Below are positions 1-9,371 of a stretch of DNA of 64,000 nt, piece after piece. The stretch is taken from NCBI GenBank assembly GCA_021780695.1, contig JAJXYD010000012.1, positions 19,511 through 83,510 of the forward strand. The letters run 5' to 3'. This DNA is from Deltaproteobacteria bacterium. Lineage in GTDB: Bacteria > Desulfobacterota > Syntrophobacteria > Syntrophobacterales > Syntrophobacteraceae. The number at the start of each line of letters is the position of its first letter. Position 1 is the stretch's first letter. The notes beneath the pieces are model-generated. The model was not told where the DNA came from. It was given only the letters and a program-made list of their open reading frames with translations, and made no database searches. The translations under genes were made by a program, and so were the position numbers.

Positions 1-2383
1 GCAGGTAAACACCGGCAGGGGTTCGGACTGCAAGATTGCCAAGTAAAGCTATCCGGCGATCGGCGGGCGGAAGAATCACAGAAACGTTAAAGACTCGTTC
101 CCCATGGTAGATTTGACCTACAGTGGTCCCCTGGTAAGCAGTTTCGACCGCATTCAGTACAGTTACGGGAGCTATGCCCCATCTGAGAAGTGCAGCTTTG
201 CGCAGATTAATTGCGATTTGAGGCGCTCCCGCCTGGGAGAGCACCTGGACATCGGAGATCCCTGAAATCTTTTTAAGCACCAGGGAAGCTTGCCGCCCCT
301 CGCGATCTAAAACCTCTAAATCGTTTCCGAAGATATTTACAACCATCGAAGCCGAGTAGCCGGAAACGGTCTCCTCCATGCGTTCCTTAAGAAAGGTATT
401 TACTGAAAAGGCGGCACCGGGGATCAGATCGAGAACGCGGCGAATTTGAGCCCCCGCCCGCAAGGGTTGTTGACCACGCTTCAGGTTGACCTCGATTTCA
501 CTGGCGTTAGGCCCGCGAATTGCGCTGCCGTTCTTGGGTCTTCCGGCTTTCTGGGCCACAATGTTAACATAGGGCAGTTTTAGCAGTTGTCTTGAAACCT
601 GTTTCCCAAGCCGCAAAGACTCTTTAAGCGAAGTCCCGGGGGCCAGGACCATGTGGACAATATAATGGCCTTCCTCGAAGGAGGGCATAAACCTGTTTTT
701 TAAAAACGGAGCGCTGATAAGCGCGCAGGCTAAAAGCAGCAGGACTGCCAAAATAACCGGGCGCGGACGAAGCTCGACCCGCTCCAGGAGCCGAACATAT
801 CTTTTTTTGAGTCCTCGGATAACAGGAGGGTCTGCGGCTGGCAGTTCCGCACTCCCCAAAAGAAGCATACAGAGCGCAGGCGTTACGGTCAGTGCGACCA
901 GAAGGGAGGCAAGCACGGAGAGTATATAGGCGACCCCAAGGGGTGCAAAGAGCCGCCCTGCAACACCCGAAAGCGTCAAGATGGGGAAAAAGACCATAAT
1001 TACGGCAAAAGTAGCATAAACCACCGCAGCCCGCACTTCCAAGGAAGCATCCAGAATCACACGCATAACTGGCCGGGGAGTTTCCAGACAGCGATTTTCC
1101 CTCATGCGGCGATGGATGTTTTCGACATCTATAACCGCATCGTCTACAATCTCGCCCAAGGCTATCGCCAAGCCTCCCAACACCATGGTATTGAAGCTGA
1201 AACCCAGATGTTGCATTACGATAATACCCGCCATGAGCGAAAGCGGAATGGCGAGGCACGAAATCGCGGCGGTTCGCAAATTAAAAAGGAACAAAAACAG
1301 TACGATAATGACAAGCACGGCCCCTATTGCCAGAGCCGACAAAACATTTCGGACGGCGGTATGAATAAAGTAGGCCGGGCGAAAGACGGAATGAATGACA
1401 ATACCCTCGCGGGCAAGGGCCGGCTTCAGGGCTTGGAGCGCACGATCCACGCGATTTGTAACATCCAGGGTATTGGAACCGTATTGTGCGTTTAAAAGCA
1501 TTACGATTCCCGGCCGACCATTAATTAGACCCGCGCCAACCGGGGGTTCCTGAGCCGTTGTAACCGCGGCCACATCGGATAACTTCAGGCCTGCGCCGGC
1601 GTGATGAAACAGAACAACACCGGAAAGTTGAGCGGCTGAAATCGGCTGCCCGCCGCTTTGCAGCGTTATTCGCTGGTTTGGGTTTTCAATAAAGCCCGCG
1701 CCGCGAACGGCTGTAGCCAGGCGTGCGGCAGTCAGCACCTGGTTTAAACCCAATCGATATCGGATAAGTTTATTCGGATCCACCTGGATCTGGAATTGTT
1801 TTACCCCTTCGCCAAAAATTTGCACGCCCGCAACCCCTGGAACAGCGAGCAGACTGGGCTTTACCATCCAACGCACGATGGTGCGAACATCGATAAGCGA
1901 GCGGGTATCGGAAGTAAAACCCAGCACCATCACTACACCGGTTGATGACGTAAGCGGAGTAAGCACCGGGGATTGAGCCTCGAGAGGCAATTGGCCCTGA
2001 AGGGAAGCTAACCGCTCGGCCACGATCTGGCGTGCCCGGTAGACATTGGTTTTGGAGGAAAAGACGATCTTTACCGCCGAAAGCCCCTGGCTCGAAGTTG
2101 ACTGTTCGATTGCAATGCCTGAGGCGCCTAGGACCGCGGATTCAATGGGTCTTGTGACAAGGGCTTCCACCTGCTCCGGAGACAGCCCCTGGGCTTCAGT
2201 TCTTATCGACACCTGCGGGGAGGCAAATTCGGGAAAGACATCGTAGCTCACACCGCTAATGGTATAGAAACCGAAGGCCAAAAGCAGGAAGGCCAGAGCC
2301 GTCACGGTGCCCCGTCGCCGAAGCGCGAAGTGGATAATCGCATTTAGAAGGCCGGATTGAACAGGTTCCACATCATTTTTCAT
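1..2383 (-). CDS. Heavy-metal RND efflux permease, CzcA/CusA-like (3' end beyond window)
   Basis: The reading frame is open from the ATG at 2383 to the left edge, giving about 794 residues of a family that is usually about 1,030. It is an inner-membrane proton/metal antiporter, the pump of a tripartite efflux complex. The N-terminus has a membrane helix followed by a periplasmic porter segment typical of RND pumps (FPEFASPQVSIRTEAQGLS). About residue 410 it carries GEIVDDAVIDVENIHRRM, the TM4 acidic motif of the heavy-metal (HME) RND group. Its ATG overlaps the adaptor stop codon by one base (TAATG), so the two are probably translationally coupled. The metal cannot be assigned from what is visible; the C-terminal helices are missing only because the window ends. 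Confidence 0.93.
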   Translation of the reverse strand, partial: MKNDVEPVQSGLLNAIIHFALRRRGTVTALAFLLLAFGFYTISGVSYDVFPEFASPQVSIRTEAQGLSPEQVEALVTRPIESAVLGASGIAIEQSTSSQGLSAVKIVFSSKTNVYRARQIVAERLASLQGQLPLEAQSPVLTPLTSSTGVVMVLGFTSDTRSLIDVRTIVRWMVKPSLLAVPGVAGVQIFGEGVKQFQIQVDPNKLIRYRLGLNQVLTAARLATAVRGAGFIENPNQRITLQSGGQPISAAQLSGVVLFHHAGAGLKLSDVAAVTTAQEPPVGAGLINGRPGIVMLLNAQYGSNTLDVTNRVDRALQALKPALAREGIVIHSVFRPAYFIHTAVRNVLSALAIGAVLVIIVLFLFLFNLRTAAISCLAIPLSLMAGIIVMQHLGFSFNTMVLGGLAIALGEIVDDAVIDVENIHRRMRENRCLETPRPVMRVILDASLEVRAAVVYATFAVIMVFFPILTLSGVAGRLFAPLGVAYILSVLASLLVALTVTPALCMLLLGSAELPAADPPVIRGLKKRYVRLLERVELRPRPVILAVLLLLACALISAPFLKNRFMPSFEEGHYIVHMVLAPGTSLKESLRLGKQVSRQLLKLPYVNIVAQKAGRPKNGSAIRGPNASEIEVNLKRGQQPLRAGAQIRRVLDLIPGAAFSVNTFLKERMEETVSGYSASMVVNIFGNDLEVLDREGRQASLVLKKISGISDVQVLSQAGAPQIAINLRKAALLRWGIAPVTVLNAVETAYQGTTVGQIYHGERVFNVSVILPPADRRIALLGNLAVRTPAGVYL

Positions 2384-3447
2384 TAATCGTCATCCCCGTC
2401 TCCGTGGCCTCCGCCAGACTTCGTTCCCGAAAGAAGAGCCTGGGAGAGAAGCGTCTGCGCCCCCTCAACCACTATGCGATCCCCGAGAGAAAAGCCCTTT
2501 GTAACAAGGTAGCCGCCAACAACAGGGATATTTGCGCCAATCGGGCGAGCCTCGAAATTTTCGGCGCCGGTTTGCGCGAAAACAAAAGGTTCTGCGTCCT
2601 GCCAGACAACGGCCGACGAAACTATGAGAAAACCGCCTATCGGGGGGCCTTCGGGCACAAAGACAGACGCGTTCATCCCGGTTCTCACCTGCCCGCTTCT
2701 ATTGGAAACGATGTAGAAATAGCTCAACCCCTGGATTTGCGGATCAGTGCTGGGAGAAACCGAAACAAAGCGGGCCTTAAACCTTCCAAGACCCGTAGGT
2801 TTAATCGTTATCTCCCTCGGCATCGCTTCTATTTTCCCCCCGGCGGGTAAAGTTACCTGCACCAGAGCATCCCGGCGATTGATCAGTTTCAAATAATCCG
2901 TTGAACCGGTGAAAACCCAGTTCGAAATCACCTTTCCCCACTGCTGCAAAGCCGCGCCTCTCAGGGCCAGCTGTTGGGTTTGGGCCGTACGCAGATCTAC
3001 CTTGTCCTGGTTCCATGTTGACTGCGCAAGCTGAAGGTCTTTTAGCGAACTGCTCTGGTTGTGCTCATATAGATTCTTTAGCCTGGCATATTCCATTTGA
3101 GAGACATGAAGAGTTGTCTTTGCGTTTTCAACCTTCGCCCCGGCCACCGCATAGAGGCTCTCAAGGCTCGATAGCCCCTTTATCGAAATAACCCTGCCGT
3201 AGGCCCTGATATGGTTTGTACGAAATACGTGAACAAGCGGCGCAGTGGCAATATCCGCCTTTTTCTGGGCCGATGCATCCAAAATGACCGATAACGCAGG
3301 GTCGCCCCTGGAGCTCTTAGCTCCAGGGGGCTGGACGCATTCGGCCCGGGTCGAGTCCAAAACGAGGCATAGGGCAATCGCTATGCCCAAAGAGATGAAC
3401 AGAGACAAAACGGCAGCTATGGGTCCAACCGGTCGCAGCTTTTTCAA
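2383..3447 (-). CDS. RND periplasmic adaptor (membrane fusion protein, HlyD/CusB type)
   Basis: This protein links the RND pump to the outer-membrane channel across the periplasm. It has an N-terminal membrane anchor (residues about 5-30), then a helical hairpin (AKTTLHVSQMEYARLKNLYEHNQ), lipoyl-like and beta-barrel segments, and an Asp/His/Gly-rich C-terminus (GGGHGDGDDD) that could bind metal. An ATG in frame at 3504 would overlap tolC by 61 bases. I prefer the TTG at 3447: it overlaps the tolC stop as TTGA and has GGAG ten bases upstream. That start gives 354 residues. Order in the operon is tolC, adaptor, pump. Family assignment is firm; the start is inferred. Confidence 0.88.
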   Translation of the reverse strand: MKKLRPVGPIAAVLSLFISLGIAIALCLVLDSTRAECVQPPGAKSSRGDPALSVILDASAQKKADIATAPLVHVFRTNHIRAYGRVISIKGLSSLESLYAVAGAKVENAKTTLHVSQMEYARLKNLYEHNQSSSLKDLQLAQSTWNQDKVDLRTAQTQQLALRGAALQQWGKVISNWVFTGSTDYLKLINRRDALVQVTLPAGGKIEAMPREITIKPTGLGRFKARFVSVSPSTDPQIQGLSYFYIVSNRSGQVRTGMNASVFVPEGPPIGGFLIVSSAVVWQDAEPFVFAQTGAENFEARPIGANIPVVGGYLVTKGFSLGDRIVVEGAQTLLSQALLSGTKSGGGHGDGDDD

Positions 3448-4844
3448 GTCAAATTTTCTCCATTTGCTGGACAAACGTTTTTGTGAAAAGTTTGCTTTTG
3501 GCAAAGCGGAAACTCGAGGGCATCTTCAAGCACGCCTAGGGCCTGTTGGGCCTGATAGGAAGCCTGGATGTCCTGCAAAAGGTCTGTGTAGTAGACCAGT
3601 TGAGCCTCCAGGAGGGCAAGCCGGCTTGTCTCGCCTTCTGTAAAGGCGCTCCCGGCAGAATCCTTTTGGGCTTTCGCCCAATCCTTCAGACTCTGAGCGG
3701 TCTTTAGTTTATCCCTCATCAGTTGGTATCCGGCAAAGCCCCGATCCAACTGCTCGATGACCTTGGCCTGAAAGGCGGTAAAGGCGGCAGCTGCCTGCCT
3801 GCGACGCGCCTTGGCCTCTGCTATGGGCCCCTGATTCTGGTTTAGGACCGGAAGAGTCAAAGACGGGCCAAATGTCCAGTAATTTTCCGAATCCTGAAAA
3901 CTGTAGCCCGGCCCAAGGTTCACATCCGGGTACTGTTTGGCGATTTCGAGTTGCAGCGCGCTTTGTGCGGCCTCGTAGCTCGCCAGGAGAGATAAAATAT
4001 CGGGGCGGTTCAAAAGGGCCTTACGCCTGAGTTGCCTTAGAGGAGGCGAAACAGGGAAACGTTTTAGAAACCGGCAGGAAATCTTAATCCGGTGTAGCGC
4101 TTCCACGGGTACGGCAAGCGAAGCAGCCAGCCGGGCACGGCTATCGGCAATCTGTCTTTGGAGATCGGCCAATTTTAGGCGACCGGCATCAAGAGAAATT
4201 TGGGCGCGGGCTAACTCAGGCCTTGGAATTTCTCCATTTGCGAGTAGAACCGAAAGCATTTGCACGAGTTGGCGTTGCACTTCGACCTGGCGCTTAAGAA
4301 CGACCTCGGATTCCCTATTAAAGTGAAGGTCTACCAAACTGGCCCTGAGGCGACTTCTAACCTGCCAGGCGGCCGTTTCCATATCAAGTCCGGCCGCCCT
4401 GGCCAGGTGACCGGCAACATCCAGCCGATAGCCGCGTTTTCCCGCCGTTTCTATGGGCATTGAGACTATCAGGGAAAAAAGCCAGGGACTGCGCGGAGGG
4501 TTGGTAATACCGCCGGGCAGAACCGATATTGTCGGATTAGGGCGCTCCCCCGCGGTGATTTTACCGGCAAGGGCCACCTGCCGGCGAGCGCGGGCTAAAT
4601 CAAGATCGGGAGAATAATAGAGAGCCGCAAGGGTCAGCATGGAAAAATTCCAGGACCTCGGAGGCCAGGAAGGAAGCTGCCCGTTCAGGTTTTGTTCCAT
4701 GAATTTATGCAGACCGGGGTTATCGAGAGTGCGGGCTTCCAGGGCCGAAGCATTGGAAGCCGCGGAAATCGGCTTGGAATGAAACGTCGCGCAACCGGCA
4801 AGCGTAATAGTTACAATACATATTGCGAAAAAGGACAGTCTCAT
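3444..4844 (-). CDS. TolC-family outer-membrane efflux lipoprotein
   Basis: This 466-residue protein is the outer-membrane exit duct of the efflux system. The N-terminus is a lipoprotein signal with lipobox LAGC, so the mature protein should begin at Cys18 and be lipidated, as in CusC/NodT-type channels. The rest is long alpha-helical repeats rich in Ala, Gln and Arg with two tandem OEP halves (for example LARARRQVALAGKITAGERP and AEAKARRRQAAAAFTAFQAKV). It is the first gene of the tolC-adaptor-pump operon, 44 bases after the pseudouridine synthase gene. GGGG lies just before the ATG as a weak ribosome-binding site. No metal sensor is visible in the window. Confidence 0.9.
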   Translation of the reverse strand: MRLSFFAICIVTITLAGCATFHSKPISAASNASALEARTLDNPGLHKFMEQNLNGQLPSWPPRSWNFSMLTLAALYYSPDLDLARARRQVALAGKITAGERPNPTISVLPGGITNPPRSPWLFSLIVSMPIETAGKRGYRLDVAGHLARAAGLDMETAAWQVRSRLRASLVDLHFNRESEVVLKRQVEVQRQLVQMLSVLLANGEIPRPELARAQISLDAGRLKLADLQRQIADSRARLAASLAVPVEALHRIKISCRFLKRFPVSPPLRQLRRKALLNRPDILSLLASYEAAQSALQLEIAKQYPDVNLGPGYSFQDSENYWTFGPSLTLPVLNQNQGPIAEAKARRRQAAAAFTAFQAKVIEQLDRGFAGYQLMRDKLKTAQSLKDWAKAQKDSAGSAFTEGETSRLALLEAQLVYYTDLLQDIQASYQAQQALGVLEDALEFPLCQKQTFHKNVCPANGENLT

Positions 4845-4888
4845 TTTTCCCCAGAGGTTTCGTTAAAGGCGAAGACCACTGATCGCAC

Positions 4889-5830
4889 TCAGAGCGAGTC
4901 AGTTGCGACCACGTCAGGCCAACCAGGCGGCACCGGGGCTTGGAGATTTAAAACTTTGCCGGAAAACGGATGTTTAAGAGTGAGTCTCCAAGCGTGCAGA
5001 AACAGACGATGGTCGGGTTTTGCACCATAGGCGCGATCCCCCGCGATCGGGTGTCCTGCCAGGGCAAGGTGAATTCTTATCTGGTGAGTCCTACCGGTTG
5101 AAGGGACAGCTATTACGAGAGAACGGCCATCCTTTCGGGTAAGCACATTAAAAAGCGTCCGGGCCTGTTTTCCCTTCCCCTCTTCAACCGCTTTATATTT
5201 GCCGCCTATTTTGCCGATATCAGCTTCACAAGTCCAGGAATCTTTTTGCGGTAAGCCCTCCACCCAGGCCAAATATTGTTTTTTTACCTTCCTTTCCCGA
5301 AAGGCCCTCGCGAGAGGCTCGTTTGCTTTTCGGTCGAGCGCAAAGAGCAATAACCCACTCGTATCCATGTCGAGCCGGTGATGCAGGCCGGCGTAAGGGG
5401 CAGCCCCTTCCCCCCCGGACAGGAACCGAAGGAGGGCCGCAAAAACGTTGTTATAGGCATCGAAGGGGACCTGCTGACTTGCAATTTTAGCTTCCTTGTC
5501 ATAAGCGAGTAAAAAACGATCTCGAAAAATCACGCGGGATGGATCGATTTCATAGAACCTTTGGATGCCGCAAGAGGGGAAAGCGGCACGGATCTCTTCG
5601 CCCCCACAGAGCCTGAGCGCCGGGTCACAGGCCATTTGTACCCCCACATAGACCGAACCAAAGCGGATAAGGTCGATAGCTTCCTTTTCGGATAGGAGAA
5701 GATAGTCGGAGACAACTTTTGCCAAGGCTTGGCCGCTTTGCTCCCCACCGACTCGCCAACCGAATTCTTCAACTCCGGGGCCTTTTTTGAAACGCCGAGA
5801 CAATCCCGGTCCCCGACCACCTTCACTCAT
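4889..5830 (-). CDS. RluA-family pseudouridine synthase
   Basis: The product isomerises specific uridines in rRNA or tRNA to pseudouridine. An S4-like N-terminal portion precedes the catalytic domain, whose motif HHRLDMDTSGLLLFALD holds the catalytic Asp of the HRLD signature. Further downstream are the family motifs GRTHQIRIHLALAGHPIAGDRAYG. The ATG at 5830 overlaps the end of the FmdB-type gene by 8 bases and gives 313 residues, usual for the family; an upstream in-frame ATG at 5875 would overlap more and adds unconserved sequence. Which RNA site it modifies (RluC, RluD or TruC-like) cannot be read from the sequence. Confidence 0.9.
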   Translation of the reverse strand: MSEGGRGPGLSRRFKKGPGVEEFGWRVGGEQSGQALAKVVSDYLLLSEKEAIDLIRFGSVYVGVQMACDPALRLCGGEEIRAAFPSCGIQRFYEIDPSRVIFRDRFLLAYDKEAKIASQQVPFDAYNNVFAALLRFLSGGEGAAPYAGLHHRLDMDTSGLLLFALDRKANEPLARAFRERKVKKQYLAWVEGLPQKDSWTCEADIGKIGGKYKAVEEGKGKQARTLFNVLTRKDGRSLVIAVPSTGRTHQIRIHLALAGHPIAGDRAYGAKPDHRLFLHAWRLTLKHPFSGKVLNLQAPVPPGWPDVVATDSL

Positions 5831-6206
5831 CGTAGCCGCCGGCACCCAAATCCCCGTCTGCGCAGCCTCCCCCATCCATGCTGTCCTTCTCGGCCATCGC
5901 CTCGTCCATCATCTCGTCAACGTTGAAGTCCTCGCCCATATCGTCGCCGATTTCATTGCTCATGGACTTCATCCATTTGGCCATGCTTTTAGGATCGTTT
6001 TCATCTAGTCCCGACAACCGGGCCGGATCGGCCAGCCGCTCCATTCGAGTTTCCTCAGACATTCGGACCCTGACACGGGAGGGCACACGGCGGACATCCG
6101 CGCCGCCGCAGTGGTTACACCGGGCAGAAACGTCTTCGGAGACGCTAAAAGTTATAATTTCGGATTTTTTATTGCAATTTCGGCATAAGTACTCGTAGAT
6201 GGGCAT
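5823..6206 (-). CDS. FmdB-family zinc-ribbon protein
   Basis: This 127-residue protein starts MPIYEYLCRNC, the hallmark of the FmdB regulatory zinc-ribbon family. Cys8, Cys11, Cys30 and Cys33 form two CxxC pairs that should bind one zinc. The remaining 90 residues are acidic and rich in Met, Glu and Asp (DDMGEDFNVDEMMDEAMAEK) and end in a Gly/Asp-rich tail. FmdB-type proteins are common in this phylum and mostly of unknown role. It has GGGAGG about ten bases before the ATG and overlaps the downstream pseudouridine synthase gene, so the two are probably co-expressed. Confidence 0.85.
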   Translation of the reverse strand: MPIYEYLCRNCNKKSEIITFSVSEDVSARCNHCGGADVRRVPSRVRVRMSEETRMERLADPARLSGLDENDPKSMAKWMKSMSNEIGDDMGEDFNVDEMMDEAMAEKDSMDGGGCADGDLGAGGYDE

Positions 6207-6299
6207 TGTAAGAAAACCTCCCGGCGGTATTTTGCGCGCTAAGAGTTGCTTCCACCCCGACTCGAAAGATTTTATCGAGCCGCGTTGCAGCCCCTGGGG

Positions 6300-6956
6300 T
6301 TAGAGGATTACATACTTTTTAATCATATGCACGACCTCGTCGGGATCATCTAGGACCGTCACTATTTCGAGGTCCTCCGGCGAGATAAATCCACCGCCTT
6401 TAAGAGTGGATCGAATCCAGTCCAAAAGCCCCTCCCAGTAGTGAGTCCCAACCAGGATTACCGGAAAAGGCTTGATCCGCCTGGTCTGGATGAGGGTCAG
6501 CGCCTCGGTTATTTCGTCCAGGGTGCCATAGCCTCCCGGCATTCCAATATAAGCCTGAGCGTACTTAACGAACATAATCTTCCGAACAAAAAAATACTGA
6601 AAATTTAGCTTTGTTGTGGCAAACGGATTTGGGGCCTGTTCGAGGGGAAGCTCAATATTTAGTCCCACCGATTTGGCGCCGCCATCTTTAGCGCCTTTAT
6701 TGCCGGCCTCCATCACACCGGGACCACCCCCGGTTATAATGTGATAGCCATGGGAGGCCAGTTTATTAGCGATCTCGTAGGTTAGCTCATAGACCTCATC
6801 GCCCGGTTTCACCCTGGCTGACCCAAAAATGGAAACGGCCGGGTAGAGACTATCAAGCGTTTCAAACCCTTCGACAAGTTCGGCCAAAATTTTAAAAAGA
6901 CGCCACGAGTTCCCCGCGTTTATCCCATCGACTACATACTGCTGTTTATCGGACAT
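6300..6956 (-). CDS. LOG-family Rossmann-fold protein (nucleoside 5'-monophosphate phosphoribohydrolase type)
   Basis: This 218-residue protein has both LOG signatures, GGGPGVMEAGNKGA (residues 77-90) and PGGYGTLDE (140-148). Family members release the base from cytokinin-type or ordinary nucleoside monophosphates; the bacterial physiological substrate is usually unclear. The N-terminal about 40 residues form a helical extension before the Rossmann domain, as in the longer TIGR00730 subgroup. It is the first gene of the minus-strand series and diverges from the small acidic protein gene at 7235; the roughly 280 bases between them must hold both promoters, but I could not pick them out. Confidence 0.88.
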   Translation of the reverse strand: MSDKQQYVVDGINAGNSWRLFKILAELVEGFETLDSLYPAVSIFGSARVKPGDEVYELTYEIANKLASHGYHIITGGGPGVMEAGNKGAKDGGAKSVGLNIELPLEQAPNPFATTKLNFQYFFVRKIMFVKYAQAYIGMPGGYGTLDEITEALTLIQTRRIKPFPVILVGTHYWEGLLDWIRSTLKGGGFISPEDLEIVTVLDDPDEVVHMIKKYVIL

Positions 6957-7234
6957 AAAAAATCTTCCTCTGCCTTCGGATGCAAAAATTCGGAATCAAA
7001 AGTTTTACTTAAGATTGCCTGTTATGAGAATCGTTTCATAATTATATTGAAGCGGCATGATTTGAACAAGGATAGAGTTGAAGGGCCGATTTAGCCGCGA
7101 TTGCAGGCATATGAATTATAAAGTTGAACGTATCAGGCTAATGAGCTATCCTATTTGGCTCCAACATTTTTTTAAGGATTTTCAACCGTTTGCTTTCCTG
7201 TGAGAACAGGCCTTTGTATAAAGGAGGGTATTCG

Positions 7235-7495
7235 ATGGAGATGAAAGAGTTCGTCAGGGCAGCCCTTAGAAAGGTTGGCCAGAAAATTCGCGACGGCATT
7301 CTGGATAAGCACGAGCAAGGCTACAGCGACCAGGAGGAAATGCTTCTCGACTGGGTATGGATCGAATTAAAGGAAGAATCTCCCGATAAGGATGCCGTGG
7401 TAAATATGGAGCTCGACGATCTCTATGAATTGATCGAGAGTTCGGCGGATACTCATGAGGACTATTACATCCTTCTCGATTCCCTGAAGGCCTAA
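7235..7495 (+). CDS. Small acidic protein of unknown function
   Basis: This 86-residue protein (MEMKEFVRAALRKVGQKIRD...) is rich in Glu and Asp and appears all-helical. The start is fixed by an excellent ribosome-binding site, AGGAGGG at 7222-7228, six bases before the ATG; an in-frame ATG at 7190 lacks one. No known domain is recognised. It is a monocistronic unit, since a strong terminator follows 36 bases after the stop. The length, codon use, ribosome-binding site and terminator together support a real gene; the function is open. Confidence 0.75.
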   Translation: MEMKEFVRAALRKVGQKIRDGILDKHEQGYSDQEEMLLDWVWIELKEESPDKDAVVNMELDDLYELIESSADTHEDYYILLDSLKA

Positions 7496-7531
7496 CTGGA
7501 ACCCTAAAAGGCGGATACGCACCGCCAGGTA

Positions 7532-7559
7532 AGCGCTCTTTTTCGCCGAGCGCTTTTTT
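7532..7559 (+). terminator. Rho-independent terminator of the small acidic protein gene
   Basis: AGCGCTC at 7532-7538 pairs with GAGCGCT at 7548-7554, followed by a run of six T. It lies between the stop at 7495 and the methyltransferase start at 7585. Confidence 0.85.
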
Positions 7560-7584
7560 ATTGCCGCCAAACCGGAGCAAAAGC

Positions 7585-8754
7585 ATGAGGACACTTACCC
7601 TTCACCCGGGGCGCGAACGCCGCATTTTGCGAGGACATCGTTGGGTGTTTGGAAACGAAGTCGCCGACCGGCTCCACGACTTCGAACCGGGAAGCTGGGT
7701 GGAAGTCGTCTCGGCTAAAGGCGTTAAGCTTGGAGCCGGCTATGTCAATCCCTCATCGCTAATAGCGGTTCGCATCGTGTGTCCGCCCGGCAAAAAACCC
7801 GATGCCGATTTTTTCCGTCAGACTCTTCAGGATGCGGCCGGTTTTCGTCAATTCCTTTACCCAGACGATAGCAGCTGCTGCCGCCTGGTTTTTGGTGAAT
7901 CCGACGGTCTTCCGGGTCTTGTTGTCGACCGGTATGCAGACGTTTTGGTCTACCAGGCCACAACTCTTGGCTTGTCAAGGCTTGAAGGTCTTATCGGGGA
8001 ATTGCTCCACGATCTTTTCAAACCGTCGGCTCTGGTTTTTCGAAATGACTCGCCCTCGCGAGTCATCGAGGGACTCGGACTCGAAAAGGGTGTTGCCTCG
8101 GGAACACTTGCAGGTGAAATCCCCGTTCAAATTGACGGGATAAAATATGTGGTTGACGTGCTGGCGGGGCAGAAAACCGGGATGTATCTCGATCAGAGGG
8201 ACAATCGGACTGCATCTGCACGCTGGATGAAGGGCAAACGTGTTCTGGACCTTTTCTGCTACAACGGCGCATGGAGTCTTTGTGCCCTGGCAGGCGGAGC
8301 GCGGGAGACCCTGGGAATCGATCAATCGGCCTCCGCCGTCGAGCAGGCGACCAAAAACGCCGAACTAAACGGCTTTGCCGACCGCTCCTCTTTTATCGCG
8401 GCTAACGTCTTCGAGTATCTAAAACAGGTCCCCAGAGGAGCGTTCGACGTTATTGTTCTCGATCCGCCGGCTTTCGCCAAGACCCGATCGTCGCTTCCGG
8501 AGGCAACCAAGGGTTATACCGATATAAACCGCAGGGCACTTTTGGCACTTAAGCCGGGAGGTATACTCATTACCTCCTCATGCTCTTACCACATGAGCGA
8601 AGAACTCTTCCAGGAGGCGCTCCTCACCGCCGGCCAGGCAAGCGGGAGAAAACTTCGCCTGCTCCTTGCCCGTGGGCAGTCTCTTGACCACCCTGTCCTT
8701 TTGGCCATGCCCGAGACCAGATATTTGAAGTGCTTCGTTGTGGAGATAGGTTAG
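7585..8754 (+). CDS. RlmI/RlmK-like 23S rRNA (cytosine/guanine) methyltransferase
   Basis: The 389-residue protein has an N-terminal PUA-like domain (TLHPGRERRILRGHRWVFGNEV), then an RlmI-type EEHEE segment and a C-terminal class I SAM-binding Rossmann domain. Visible motifs are KRVLDLFCYNGAWSLCALAGGA (SAM binding), DVIVLDPPAFAKTRSS (catalytic DPP motif) and LITSSCSYHM, whose Cys is the likely catalytic residue of an m5C enzyme. The ATG at 7585 has GGAG seven bases upstream; a TTG at 7561 is possible but would sit inside the terminator. By family it is a ribosomal RNA methyltransferase, with m5C1962-type RlmI the closest guess. Confidence 0.88.
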   Translation: MRTLTLHPGRERRILRGHRWVFGNEVADRLHDFEPGSWVEVVSAKGVKLGAGYVNPSSLIAVRIVCPPGKKPDADFFRQTLQDAAGFRQFLYPDDSSCCRLVFGESDGLPGLVVDRYADVLVYQATTLGLSRLEGLIGELLHDLFKPSALVFRNDSPSRVIEGLGLEKGVASGTLAGEIPVQIDGIKYVVDVLAGQKTGMYLDQRDNRTASARWMKGKRVLDLFCYNGAWSLCALAGGARETLGIDQSASAVEQATKNAELNGFADRSSFIAANVFEYLKQVPRGAFDVIVLDPPAFAKTRSSLPEATKGYTDINRRALLALKPGGILITSSCSYHMSEELFQEALLTAGQASGRKLRLLLARGQSLDHPVLLAMPETRYLKCFVVEIG

Positions 8755-8833
8755 GAGAGGCGAAAGAGGGCAAAATTTATCGCTTCAACCGGTGAGAAAA
8801 ACTAAAACACGCTCCAGCGGCAGAGTGGAGGTT

Positions 8834-8873
8834 CTTTTTTGACCGGTTAGGAGACGGCGGCCGGTCAAAAAAG
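8834..8873. terminator. Perfect 13-bp inverted repeat with A and T flanks (probable bidirectional terminator)
   Basis: The arms at 8834-8846 (CTTTTTTGACCGG) and 8861-8873 (its exact complement) flank a 14-base loop. The arms begin and end with six T or A, so a transcript from either side would form a GC stem next to a U run. It lies 80 bases after the methyltransferase gene. The rest of 8755-9007 shows nothing else clear. Confidence 0.5.
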
Positions 8874-9007
8874 CAATCACGTGATAATCGGCAGCCATGT
8901 CCCTTCAGGACAATCCAAGCGGAACAGAATACCCCTTAGCACTTTTTGGTTTCAACTTGCCTATATATATTGTATAAAATAAGTTTAAACAGATAAAGGA
9001 GCAGAAA

Positions 9008-9184
9008 ATGCTAAAACTCCTTTGTGGGAAAGACCCCATGGAATTAGGGCTGAAGACTTGCGAAGGATGGAACATTACTATGTTTCTGGATCACTTGGGC
9101 TCGTGTGAAAAATGCTCCAAGTCCCAAGGCACCCTGATAGAAAAACTAAACAGCATCATTGGCGGCCAGACTGAAGACGATTAA
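9008..9184 (+). CDS. 58-residue small protein with CxxC motif
   Basis: The ATG at 9008 is preceded by AAGGAGC six bases upstream, and the frame runs to TAA at 9182. The protein begins MLKLLCGKDPMELGLKTCEG and contains four Cys (6, 18, 33, 36), the last two as CEKC, and ends in acidic TEDD. This pattern suggests a small metal-binding or redox-active protein. No family is recognised. An AT-rich stretch at 8965-8990 may hold its promoter, but no convincing -35 element was seen. It lies next to another small Cys/His protein at 9372. Confidence 0.6.
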   Translation: MLKLLCGKDPMELGLKTCEGWNITMFLDHLGSCEKCSKSQGTLIEKLNSIIGGQTEDD

Positions 9185-9371
9185 GAGACGTTTATCCTCA
9201 ACGCCCCCCTTCCCTGCTTAAAATTTTCCAGGCCAAACCTCGAAACAAGCTACCGGAGTTTTTCCCAAAAGGGATGTATGGTGGGCGCTATTGCCCTCTT
9301 ATGCGCGGATGTTTACATTGGGCACAACGCATTCTTAGCCTGGATCATTTTCCAGGGAAAGGAGGTACGAA

